Made by a program: the position numbers and the translations under genes. A stretch of 64,000 nucleotides of DNA from Thermothielavioides terrestris NRRL 8126. Its lineage: Eukaryota > Ascomycota > Sordariomycetes > Sordariales > Chaetomiaceae. The stretch's first letter is position 1; every line of letters starts with the position of its first letter. The notes under the pieces were generated by a model that made no database searches, was not told where the DNA came from, and saw only the letters and a list, made by a program, of their open reading frames with translations. Positions 44,401 through 56,400 of this stretch are shown here, piece after piece. The DNA is taken from positions 620,001-684,000 of the forward strand of contig NC_016457.1 in assembly GCF_000226115.1 (NCBI RefSeq), given 5' to 3'.

Positions 44401-46303
44401 ACCCCGCCATTTTTAACCTTCTGTGGTACTGTGGTACGTGAGTACGGATACATCAGGTACGCTGACATAGTGTACCCACACACCGCCCGTCACTACACAA
44501 CCTGCTTGCAACAATCGAGATCATCTGTGACACACTCCCACTCACGCACGCCCGCCCACTTGCGGCGTTTTCGCGCTTCCTGCTCCTTTCCAAATTCGGG
44601 GATATTGCTGGAGTGTGGCTGAGGGTGGGGTTGCCCAAAAGGGGACATTTTTGGCCGTTAACTATCACAGTATTGGTCGTTATTGGGGGGCTGGCAGCCA
44701 CAGCAGCCCATGAGCCGATTGGCTGCCTGCCTGCCCAGCCCAGAGAGGAAGGGGAGCATTGCGTTGCGTTGCTGTTTGGTTGCTGTCGAGCCTTGACCGC
44801 CCAATGAAGGAAGAGCCTGAGCGCTTAAGCGCACCACATTCATAGGTACTATATGTACTCCGGACTGAACAGCATCTTGCAACGGTTTGTTTGTAACGGT
44901 ATCCATCATTTTCTCAAAAACCGTGATAGCCTACCGGAGGATAGTTACCGGGCTGCTGTGTCCATCTCGACACCACTCTAACACCCGGAGGGGCCTGGAG
45001 AGGAGGAGCGGAGGAAAGGCGGGGAACGGAGCACCAGCCATGGGAAGGAAGGTTTGCACTGCCTGGCTCGAACTGCCGCATTCGGCATCATTCTTCGAGC
45101 GAGGACGGCAACCTGCCACGGACAGAGCTCATCCTCCGGGCAGTACACAGTAAAGTTGTTGAACATCCGCTTCTAATTTTGCGCTATCCTGTACGCCCCA
45201 TCTAACACTATCTGGCACATCGCCCCAACCGGCCCCTTGCAGTGTTCGCACCCCCTTGGAAATCCTGCCAGAGGGCGCCAACCACGCCTGGCGAGGGGCC
45301 GAGAAGAGCCCCCGAAAAAAAACAAGAGAGCGTAGGTAGGTAATGTCCCGCGGAGCAGACCACCTGCTGCTCCTCCCAGCATTCCTCCATCAGCCCGTTT
45401 TGTTGCCCATAAGTGACCGTGCATGTCGCTGCTACCAGAGCAGGAATTAGACGTAATCTGAGTGGTGAAGCCGTCCCGCCGTTACTGATGCATCTCAACA
45501 TCCAGACATAAAGCAAAGGAAAAGCAAAACAACAAGTCTTCGGACAATAAAGGAGACAAATAACAGAACAAGGAAAAAAAAAAAAAATTCAAACCGTTGA
45601 CCCGCCCAGTTGCCTGGAGTCACCCTGTTAAAACGCCTGGTATCGTACCCTGTATGCGTGGCCCATCCCAACTCGCTGCAATGAAGGGGAAACAGAAATG
45701 GAGGGCTGAGAAAAACCGTCCACAGAAAACAGGCGGGGGTGTTCGGGAGACGAGAGGGGTTGCTGTACAATCGTGCTTTGCCGTGTGCCGAAATGCATGT
45801 CGATGCCGATGCTATGATCCCGGTCCAAGCTCGAAACGTCCATGCGGTGAAAGTGACGAGACGACGTTTCTCATGAAGGAGAGTGCCCCTGTCGTGACTG
45901 AATCCCTCCCATGTCGTGCCGAGACACACCGGAGCCTAAAAAAAGAAAAAGGCTTTGTCGCGTGTTGTCCTCTGCCGTCCCATGACTTTTTGTTGACTCG
46001 AGCTCCCGTCTCCGATGACAAGATTGCTGTCCATTGGGTCCATGGCGTTTGTCGAGAAGGGGATTGTCCAACCGGCCAGGTTCATAGCCTCATACTCTCC
46101 GAGAAGCTGGGGGCGGATGGCGCCGGTGACGATATCAAGCGGTCGTGGCCCACGAAGAGGTATGCGAGCTGCGAAGGGGCCTGGGCTGCCTCAGATGGCC
46201 TGACTCGAAACGAGTAGAGGTAGGCAACCCAAGCCCCAAACTCGAAGCGGTTCAGTGGCGGTGCGTGCCGAGGACAGCAGCCCATCATCGAAGACAATAC
46301 CCT
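41483..46303. other. Gene-poor intergenic region (4.8 kb)
   Basis: No protein family recognised. Noted: CATCGCA/CATTGCA repeats (42783-42838), a TACGGAATAC motif (42576-42585), a GAAGAA run (43738-43765) and an A-run (45575-45588). Short open frames on both strands overlap each other and have no recognisable content. Confidence 0.5.
42783..42838. repeat. Imperfect CATCGCA / CATTGCACCG tandem repeats
   Basis: Short units GCATCGCACATCGCACATCG followed by CATTGCACCGCATTGCGCCG form a degenerate array of about 56 bp with 9-11 bp periodicity. Confidence 0.7.
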
Positions 46304-46552
46304 TCACCGGTAGCGGCCGCCGGAGCTCTTGGATGACTGCCCCGAGTAGTAGCCCGAGTCCGAATATTGCGAATACGAGTAGTCGTATCCGCTGGCGTGG
46401 TGCGACGAATGCTCGCTGCAGGCGTACCCAACCAATATCGTCCGCCTCTGGATGCCATGGCCTGGTCGACCGTATGCCGCACACCGGTCAACGGCGTGTT
46501 GGTAGTAGAGGCACCGGCATGCGGAATAGAGCTCGATCAGCTGATAGCACAT
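46304..46552 (-). CDS. Small cysteine-containing protein, 82 residues, conserved in filamentous ascomycetes
   Basis: A short single-exon frame starting MCYQLIELYSACRCLYYQHA. I recall closely similar short proteins beginning MCYxxxELYSxCRCLYYQHA in many Pezizomycotina, without known function. Cysteines at positions 2, 12, 14, 24 and 45 (MCY, ACRC, RCAAYG, YACSEHSS) and nearby histidines could bind a metal. The body reads DRCAAYGRPGHGIQRRTILV then GYACSEHSSHH. The last 30 residues are Tyr/Ser/Gly-rich (GYDYSYSQYSDSGYYSGQSS), a disordered tail. The frame stays open upstream to 46990, but that extension (Ser/Phe/Arg-rich, containing HKTTFVSYSRHSPHH) looks like 5' leader and lacks similarity, so I start at 46552. 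It lies alone between two gene-poor regions. Confidence 0.7.
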   Translation of the reverse strand: MCYQLIELYSACRCLYYQHAVDRCAAYGRPGHGIQRRTILVGYACSEHSSHHASGYDYSYSQYSDSGYYSGQSSKSSGGRYR

Positions 46553-49500
46553 CTCGGCTTCTTCCGTGCGAGGGAGGCACTGGATTTGCCGGTATCGAAC
46601 TGGCGTCTGTGGTGGAAAGAGATGCCGACAGCCCGTTGGTACGGCACCGGAAGGCAGCACGTCGTGCGGGCGTTGGCGGGAGTTGCGAGTCTTCTGATGT
46701 CCTGCCTGGAGGGCGAAGGGAAGGGGTCGAGATATGGGATGATGTGGTGAGTGCCGACTATATGAAACGAAGGTCGTTTTGTGCAAATTCGCTGTCTGAC
46801 TTCTCAGGAAGAAGCGCGTGAGAGAGCGAGAAAAGAAAGATGAATAAATATGAGCAACACTCGGCTCAGGCACCAATGCAAAGCAGCAAAGCAGGAACAG
46901 ACGTAGAGAGGCAGTACCGGAGAACGGCGGTCGAAGCGAACGGCGAGTGGAAGCAAGAAGGAAACAAAGAGAAAATGAGTAATCAGGCACTACACCTGTC
47001 CACGCAAAGGCTTAGACGTCGACTCATCAGTCAACAGACCGACGGGACGAGGGCATCATGGCAGCCTTATAGGCCCCACGGACCCGGGAAGGACTCGCGC
47101 CGTCATCTCCATGGCCCAGACTGGCTAGACGTCTCGCGGCCAGGAGGCAGCAGTGACGCACGCCAGGGAGCCGACCGCTCACTGCGGATGCCGTAAGGGA
47201 CCAGGTAAACCGGCATGACTGATGACTGGGACATCATCTGCAGCATGCAAGCTAATGCAGACGGTGCGGTCCCAGAGGAAGGCGCAGGGACACCGAGAGG
47301 AGGTGGGGACCGAAGGGGGGGGTGCTGTGAGGTGACTTCGTCCGGTATGGTTGACGGACGGGAGGTACTGTCTCCGGTGTTCTGACGGGATGCAAAGGCG
47401 CAGCCGGGAGGGTGTGGACCCGCCGTGGGACGCAAGGTACAGGGAGGACTTCGCAAGTGTGTGTTGCGTGCCTGCAGTGTGGATTTTTAGGAGCAGGTTG
47501 CAGATGTTGTTTCGCAGGTGCGCACGACGCTTGCGCCGTTGTGGGCGCCAAGAGGAACCTGGAAGCCGAGCACACCAGAGGGGCCAAGTCCTAATACGGG
47601 CAGCCGACCAGGGGACCCCTGTAGGGTCCACTGCTTGGGAGTGAGCTGCGCTTGCCGCAGCCCTCGTCGTGCTGGCGAGCGCCCGGGCCCTGGAATGGTG
47701 GTGCCAACGCCGCAGCGTGCGGGTGGATGCCGCGAAACCGCTTTGACTGGAGGACAACCCGGAGCAGGCCGCTTGCTCGGCGTGACTAACATTCGAGCGT
47801 GAGTTGCAGACAAAACCCGACCGTGGAAGTCGCCGAATCATGTGGCTTTGAGGCGTAAGTAAGATGCGTCTTCCGTCCTCCGTATCATCTGGCTGCTTCT
47901 CGAATTCTTGAATTGGCGCATGGTATGTAAGGTACTTCAGGTACTTACAGGGTAACCGCTGACGTCACGCACACGGGACAACGGTATGTAATTTAGTGTA
48001 CACGTCGTACCGGGCGCCGTCGTATGCCAATTCAGTCGATGCTGCATTCGCAAGCTGTAGGATCAAACGCAGTGCGGCAGTGGTTACTGCAACGGTCGAC
48101 AATAATACGGAGTCGACAGGTACTGAGATTTGGGGGCCTGCCGGAGCCACGGGCAGGGCGCGGCGTCGGCTCAACTGAGGACTCCTGCACGCTACCAGGT
48201 ATGCTGTAGGTACCAACGTGTGACGGACTGTAGTTAACTTTGATGCACTTGTCGGCCAAAGAAATCGTGTACTATGTCAAGATGGGCCCCTCGGCACTGA
48301 TGGTAGACGATGGTCGAGCAACGCCACGGAGCCGCCGTCGGACCGGTCGTGTTTCTTGCTTCACACAATCCGAGTTGGCAACCACAGACGTTGTCGCATC
48401 AGGCGCCCCATTGTGCAGTCTCCGTCCGGCGAGCACATACCTCGGGCAAACCGGGTCCAGGTGATAAACTGAACTTGCAAGGGGATCGGTACTTTGGCGA
48501 GCTCTGGGCTTGCTCATGACCGCCTTCGGTGACTGCCAACGGTCCGCAGCGCGGCGCTGGCCTTTCTCACCGATCAAGTGCGCAGTAGTAAACAGGCCCC
48601 GTAGTCCTACCTAGGGCGTTGCTGACGAGGCACTGTAACTGAACTACGGAATACTGGCCAGGGCGAACAAGAGCTCGCGCTGTGGGTGACGACGTCAGAT
48701 AGGCACTGTGCGCTCGCCGGCGGGCCATCTTGGAGGCCTTGCGTCATGCAAGCACGGTTGTTGGTTGGGTGTGTCCGATGGCCTACGATCCGGCCAGGTC
48801 CTGCGTCCCGGGGATCGAAATCGAAGCGTCGCCAAGAGATGAAACGGTGGAAGGGTGACGATCCTGATTGGGCGCCAGCGGGGGTAGGACGGCGTCGCCA
48901 AGCTTTGAGAGCACGACTGCCTTTGCTGACAACAACGCCGGGTGACATCTGTTAAGCTCCCGGGGTGAGCTTGGCAGGATGAAGCCGTTCTTGACAACTG
49001 TGATACCATCATCATTGGGTGTGTTACGGATATTCCGTACACTCAGTACATCGCCCGGCGCCGAGGCCCCGGTCCCGTCCAGACCCACCCTGCATCCTTC
49101 CCGCAACAGGTGCCTGGGAACGTCAGTCGCGCAGAGAGGGAGGCCACCGACACGTTGGTCAGTGGATATCGCGTGCATACAGCTCATCAAGCTAGTGCAA
49201 TTGACTCGGTCCATGTCCTTGTCGAACTGCAGAAGTATTGTTGAGAATCGCAGACTTTCGCCGTATCTCGCCCAATGGTGGTCAATGTGGCCGCAGTTCC
49301 CTACCATGGGAGGTGACATGATCGCCGGTGGCTTCCCCCCTGGACCGTCGGATTGGGACACCCCGGACCGATCAGGAACATGGTGGATGAGGCGGTAATC
49401 CGTCCTCCATGCACCACATCCAGGACGGAACACCCTGAATTCGTCTGTACACGTGTCCACATATAGGCGGTTACCATGATCTCGACTAACCGTAAAGTGA

Positions 49501-52500
49501 CAGGCACCGTGTGCATCGTCTGTACACTGCTTTGGTAAGGAATCGAGATTTTCATTTGGGATAATAAGCTGAAGACTCACCTTGGGATGAGGACTCGGCA
49601 GCACTCAAACCAGGCGGGCGAGCATGGGCCGAGCTTTCGAAGCTGGTGGGGAAAGCTGCGAGCGAACCGGGCTGCGGGTGTTCCGGGAACGACATGACGA
49701 GTCTGCCGCTCCGGGCCACGTCGAAGAGCGGCTCACCTAGACCGAGATCCGGCGACAAGAACCGGCGTCCTCTCACCGAACAATACGTGTAGTTAGATGC
49801 GGTGGCGTAATACGCCGGGGTGCAGCAAACCGTCCTGCCCCAATTGCCCTCATCGTGCTGCGCAGCTCCGTCGTACCATGTAACTAAGGTACCTTACCTA
49901 CCTACCTATGCTCTCGAGCTTTCAGCCTCGCGGTCTGCCTCACTGGACCTTCACGCAGCTCTTTGCTGGCAGGATTTCGCGAGAACCTTAATCATCCTTC
50001 CGGAGTCTCCCTGCTTGTGGCTGATCGATTCTCGATGCCGACTGGGATGCGGCAGGGTGGGGGGGACCCGGGATGGGGAGGGTGTCTCGGGGGCCGGCCA
50101 ATCGTTGGCCGATCAGAGCCAGACAAACCCCTACCCGAATGGTTTGCGGCTGGCTGATGTGGAGCTTAACCGTTAGCTCGGGGCACAGCCTCGCGATGGC
50201 TGACTGGCCGGTCTCTGACTGCAGACTGCAAAGTCATCCGTGCTGCGTCCCGTAGAAGTATGAACTCCTCCATTCATCGGGCTGTCTACATCGAAATCGC
50301 GGCGAATGGGCGCTTTCTGAACCAGAGTGGGTTTGATTCACGGAGTCGCCGGCGGAGAGACTTTGAAGCAGGGAAAGCGGAAAGCGAACCGGTTCTTGAA
50401 ATTGCCGGATTGGGGCATTTACCGGCACATGACCAGCAAAGTCTCCAAGAAGCAGCATGCACCTTAGGCAGCAGCCTCCTCTGTCAACATCGGGAAGGCA
50501 CGGGGGCAGTTAGAGCTCCCCAACTTGATCAGCCCAGTTGATGCTGTTGCCGCAATCATTCGATTTTTGGGAGCTTCTCTCCGATCTGTTTTCTGCGTCA
50601 TTTTCTCCAGTCCTCCTGCCTTGCTTACCCTGTGCCAGGTCGGTCAGCAGATCTGTGACGCATGCAACTCCATGCAACTTGCGCTCCCGGTGTTCCAGCG
50701 TGCTGAATTTCAATGTTTGTGGGTTTTGAACTTCTGGCATCTCCGGCAGCGGGCCACGAGCGGTAGGGGCACAAGTCGCTGGAACGGACACAATCACAGG
50801 CGGCAGCGAGGAATCGTGCGTTGGAGCCGTTGGAGCCGACGATCGAGTCCCAGCTGAGTTCCCGCAGCCGGCTGACCGAATGGCGAGCCGTTTCCTTTTC
50901 CCATTGTCGCTGAACACCAGGTGCCACAAAGCTAAAATAGTACTGCATGATGCTTTATGATGCTTTCTCGCAGTGTGATTTCATCCAACGAACAGGGCCA
51001 AGCTCGATCGGAGGAGAAAGCGCAACGGGCCGTGCTGTGTTGTACAAACACCAAGCCACAGTCATGAGCCGCAATTTCGAGGTTCTGATCTTTTGATGCT
51101 CTTATTCCTTCCTTTTGTTCCTGTGGGGCCATGGTAATGCGGCACGCAACACTCCCAGTTCTATGCTTCGGCGGTCGGAGGTCTCGTGGCCACGCAAAAG
51201 TTCCTCGCGCCATTTCGCTCAGGAAATCCGCCATTAACAGTCCGTCAGGTGCGCTTAGAAGGACGGATGGATGTTGGTGCCCTTCAAGCGCCGCGGACAC
51301 AGCAAGTGTCAACGTCGACATCACTCGTACTTGTCACCTTCGCCTCGTGCTGCAGCGCGCTCTGTTCCTGGAACGAACACGGCCAAGGTCGGGCTGAGTT
51401 GCATCCCGCCCCAATGTCCCGCCCCCACAGTACGCCGCCGTCATCGCGTAGGATCGGATAGACCGAGTGCTACACTGCATGATGAGAAAGACGAACATGC
51501 CTTTCACACCAAGGAACACGGGTTCCATAGCCGCTCAGTCCCAGAGTCCTTCGTGTTCTTGGCGGGGGGCGGCAATCCATCCCGAGACGGGCCGTTACGG
51601 ATCGGACCCCGCGTGCGGCGAGCGACCATTGCCTGACCAAACCAATGACGACGTTGAGGGCTGGCGGCCTAGACGCCGATCCACGACAAGTTGCTCCTTA
51701 GCCCGATTGCCTAGTCTATCTATAGGAGCCTCCCGGGTCGACACGAGGTCAGCCGACGGCCTTCTCTGCCTGACGGACCCTGACAGCTTAGTCAACCTCC
51801 CATACCTCACACCGGGCACATGGCACCTCAACTTGAGGGTGGCAAGGGAGGTGCACGAAGGTTTCACGAGGGCCACTCCTCAGCCTCTGCTGTGCCGTGC
51901 CTCTGTCGACGCCCAAGGTCTCAGGGCCATGGAGACGATGTATCAGTACACATTAGCGTTGGTACCGGCCGGTCGTGGACCTCGAAAAGCCTTATAGGAA
52001 AGCAACACTGGCGGGCGGGACGGCACGGGATGACACACGACGGGACACCGGTGATGGGATCTCCAAGGACCCTGCCCACAATGCTAAGACGGGCCCTGCT
52101 TTCCCAGTCTACCGCGTGGAGCCTTGTTTGGTGGCACGTCTCGCTGGCCGGCGAAGCATGTAAGGAAGGCAGGCACCTTACGCAACCAGAACGGTCGCAA
52201 CATGATCATGAACCATCTCTGGGGGGCCCGCTAAACAAACAAACAAACGCTTGTATACCCGTGGAGCTATGTCCGGAAGCAAACCCAGCGGCCACGTTGA
52301 CACCGACGATAAAAAAACCGTATACACATGTACGTGGGAAGTTGTATGTTGTCCAGCCGCCCCAGAGGCACAACCGTAGTAGCGCAGAGCAGAAGAGTAT
52401 AATATAGCCCAGCACAGCGGAGCACACCCGCCTGTGACTGGAATATGACTGCCAGAAGCTCAACGCGCCAACAGCAGCAAGCAAGCAAACATTGGATATT

Positions 52501-53447
52501 GCTAGCTCGTCAGTTACTTGCTCCCAGAGCGCAGGCCTCTCCGGCACACCAAGTCTTCCCCCCCAACCTCCCTCACCCACCCACACCCACACCGTCTAAA
52601 CAGAACCTATCATCAGGTTAGGCATGGAACTCAGGCCAGGTCATGTTCCATATAAACACTCAACCACAACAGACGAAATACGACCGGATGAACGACGATG
52701 ACAAGGATGAGGACGGGGACCGACGATGCGCAATGCCATGCAAGGGACTATAAAAGAACTCTCTAAGGCGAGCAAGAGAAAGAAGAATAAAACGGAAACA
52801 GAGACATGGGAAAGAAGAAGAATAAAGAGAAGAAAAAAAAAAAATGTGGTATCATCATCCATCCCTCCGTCCGTTCGTCCATCCATCCATCAGCCCATCC
52901 ACCCATCCACCCATCCGTCTCATTCGTCCAGGGGAAACAGGGAAAAACCAGCCTCAGCTCGCGTCATGCTCTACTGCACAACCAAGCCAGCCAGCCAAGC
53001 AAGCAAGCAAGCAAGCAAAAGCGTAGCAACCGCGAATAAGCAGATGAAATCTCTATACAGCAAGCCAAGAGGAGAAAGAATACCACGCCGACAGCACTTG
53101 CCTTGCCTTGCTCGCTCGCTTGCCTTCCTTCCCCCTTTTCCATCATATCCGATGCTCATATACCCTCCTTTTTCGAACCCCTAGAAAATAAACCGGTCAT
53201 CCTTCGCAACAACCAGTCCATCCACCCATCGACCCTCCAGCCAACGTAAACTCCTCCCCTTCGCAAACAATCACCCCCCATCGCCATCGGCATCATCCAC
53301 CATGCCACTGTCACAAGCACACACACATTCACACACACATACCGGCAGCCTCACCACTCCAGACCTCGACGCAACACCAACCCTCACCGGCCCAACCACC
53401 TTCCACCGTCCAAGAAGGAATCCCCCCGTCAAATATTCCCAACCCGG
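46553..53447. other. Gene-poor region (6.9 kb)
   Basis: No recognised family on either strand. The longest frame, on the minus strand at 48783-49604 (273 codons), has no clear domain. Motifs present include a partial TAGTGTACAC (47994-48003) and TACGGAATACTGG (48645-48657). Simple repeats are concentrated in 52840-53025, in what is probably the 3' flank of the POM1-like kinase gene. Confidence 0.5.
52853..53020. repeat. (ATCC)n-type and (CAAG)n microsatellites
   Basis: ATCC/GTCC and ACCC units dominate 52855-52925. CAGC then CAAG units (CCAAGCAAGCAAGCAAGCAA) fill about 52982-53020. Both lie 430-600 bp beyond the POM1-like stop codon. Confidence 0.8.
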
Positions 53448-56400
53448 CTACACCCGCCTCCCCATCGCGGCACTCGCCCCGGCAGTAGCCAGGTCCTGCC
53501 TCACGCCGCCACCAGCACCTGCCCCGCCACCCACACCCGCGAAGCTCCCGCTCACGCTGCGGATCGACGCCCGCGGCAGGCTGCTGTTGCTATGGCTGCC
53601 GGAGAGCGGGCCCGACGGGGCGGCCGACGCGCCGTTGGAATGCGAGGCGGTGCCGGCGCCGGCGCCGGTGCCGGTGCTGGTGCGCTTGAGACCGGGGATG
53701 GTCGACGCGGGCGCTGCGGTGGAGGCGGAAGCGGTGGTGGAGGAGGAGGAGGCGACGACGCCCGACGTTCGGCGGGTGGTGGAGGCGGTGGAGGACGGGG
53801 CCATGCCCGGCTTTAGGGGCGAGTTGTGGTGGTGGGCGTTAAATCCGGCGGCGGCGTCGCGTGACCGCAGCGACGAGGGGTTGCTCTTGGCCGCTGCGGG
53901 CGGTTCGGGCAGGGGCCGGGGCCCGGCGTTCAGGCTGGCCACGCGCTTGCTCGGGGAGGAGTCGCGGATGGCGGAGCGCGGGACGGGGACCGAGCTCTTC
54001 TGGCCCGTGATGAACTCGTGCCGGATGGCTTCCTCGGGCTTCATGCGGCGGTCGGGGTCCCAGCGGAGGCAGCGGGCGATGAAGTCCAGGAAGGCCTCGT
54101 CGTCGCACTTGAGGACCTGCTGCAGCGTCTTGGAGGACGGACGGCGGCGGCGGCCCTTGGACGAGACGGTGAGGCGCGGCTTGCCCATGCTGTCGAAGAA
54201 GAGCTTCTTTCGCGTGGACTTCTCGATAAGGTGCTTCTCCGGCGGCCCAAACACCTCCATGATGCAGGCCAGCTGCTCCTGCTCGTTCTCGCCCGGGAAG
54301 ATGGGCACGCCCGTGTACAGCTCGGCGAGGATGCAGCCGAGCGACCACATGTCGATCGGCATGCCGTAACTCATACCCAGGATAACCTCTGGCGAGCGAT
54401 AAAACCGAGATTGGATATACGTATACACTTTCTCGTTCTCGAAGCAGCTGGAACCAAAATCGATGACCTTGATCTCGGTATGTAGGGGATGCCGGAGAAG
54501 AATGTTTTCTGGTTTCAGATCGCAGTGGATCACCTTGTGCTGCTTCAGCAGGTTGAGCGCGCTGAGCATCTGCTTGGTGAACCTGCGGATCATCTTGAGC
54601 GAGAAGCCGCGGAAGGCATTGGACTTGATGAACTCGTAGAGGTTCATGTCCAGGAGCTCGGTGGAGATGCATAGGTGGCCGCGAAAGTAGAAGCTATGAG
54701 TGAAGTTGACCATGCTGTGCTTGTTGTGCGGGTCCTATTCTCCATGTCAGCACAATCAATAGCAGGCTAAGACACGTGTAGTTGACCAAGGGAGAGAGGC
54801 CGGCCTACCCATTCACGGAGCTTCTGCAGGATGTTGACTTCAACGAGCGCCTGCTGGTGGAACCGCTTCTTGTTGCGGATGATCTTGACGGCAACGAGCG
54901 CGCCGGTCTTGTGGTCAATGCAGCGGACCACCTGCCCGAAGCTCCCCTTCCCAAGCACATCAATGATCTCATAGCGGTAGGCCAAGTGGTCGCCAGGCAC
55001 GATCGAGTAGTCCCCGCGTTCGTCGTCGTAGCCAAAATTGGGACTGTCGGACTGCGGATCGCCGACCACCTTGGCGGCGTTCTGGGTGCCGCAGAAGTAG
55101 ACGTCCTTATAGTCCACGATCTCGCCCCGCTCGTAGATGTTGAGCACGGCGATGCGGATCGCTTCCTGGGGGCTGACGCGCTCCTTGGGAGTGGCACGCT
55201 TCCGCAGCGCATCCAGCGTCCGAGCGGCCAGCTCCGTGTCCTTGCGCCGCAACCCCAGCTTCATCATCTCCTCCTCGGCGATCATGTCATCCTTGTCGAG
55301 CTCTGCCGTCCAGACATCATGGTGTCGCAGGGCGGCAGACGACTGTCTGGGCTTCAGGATCTTTTGCACCACAGATGAATTGTGAGCAAGAGTGGTGCGT
55401 TCGGCGACTGTGTCGAGTGTTGACTCCTTCTTCGCCGTGCCCAACCCATCGCTGCGGCCGCGCTGCTCCTGGGCGATAATGGCGTTAAGGCTCGAGGCCG
55501 AGCTCTTCCGCCTCCTCGATTCCAAGTAGGTTCCAGCCCCGCTAGACTTGGCTGACGGCGTCGGGCTCGGGGGTTTGCCCGTATTGACGCTGTTCAAAGT
55601 TACCGAGGCGGGGATCCGTGGCGGAGGCATGGAATCATGCTTCACGGTGCCGTGCTCGCTCTTTTCGACCTGAAGCTGGCCGCTGCTGCCACTCTTGGAG
55701 GCACTCCGCTTCCATGACAAGCTCAGCTTCCTCCTTAGCGAGCTCATAGACGAAGGGGTCGGGGGCTCATCAGGGCTGGACAGCGGAGGCGGAGATTTGG
55801 CTGGTCTTGCCGTGGCAGTCTTTTCCGCTCGGGGACCCGAGGGTTTGCTGAGATGGGTTGTCGACTCCGCCGCGGCCGTGTTGTCTAGCGGGAGAGTGAA
55901 GTCGCCGCCCGTCTTGGACCTCTTCAGGAATGCAGCTTCCATATGGCCTCCTTTGGGCAACGACGAGCTCAAGAAGGGCGACGGACCGGATCTTTGATTC
56001 CCGTTGTTTACAGCCGTAACAGACTCGGAGGAGCTCGTCGGCTCTGGCGGAGGGGGACTCTCCCTTCTGAATCGATACACCGAGCTGCTACTCCTAAGGT
56101 GTTGCACGTCGGTCCTTTCCTCGGGCCGGGTCCTGAAGAATGCGCTCTTGGACGCCGTCATGGGTGTCGTTGGCGTCTTTGGGATTTGCCTCGCTGGCGG
56201 CGGGGAGAGATTCCTGTCCGACGAACCCTGCTCTTGAAGCGCGGCGATCCTGGCAGCGGTCGGAGTGCTCAACGGGCCCAGTGTGATGGGTGGCAGCCTC
56301 AAAGGCTCCAGCGTCTTCTTGGTCTGCGAAACCACGGCCTTCGATTCCATGTCCAGCTTGGAGGTATGGACCGACTTGCGCTGGCTCGCCCTGCGGTGCG

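Noticed and set aside
46553..46990. N-terminal extension of the 82-residue cysteine protein
   Set aside because: The extension looks like non-coding leader (Ser/Phe/Arg/His-rich), and similar proteins start at the MCYQ methionine.
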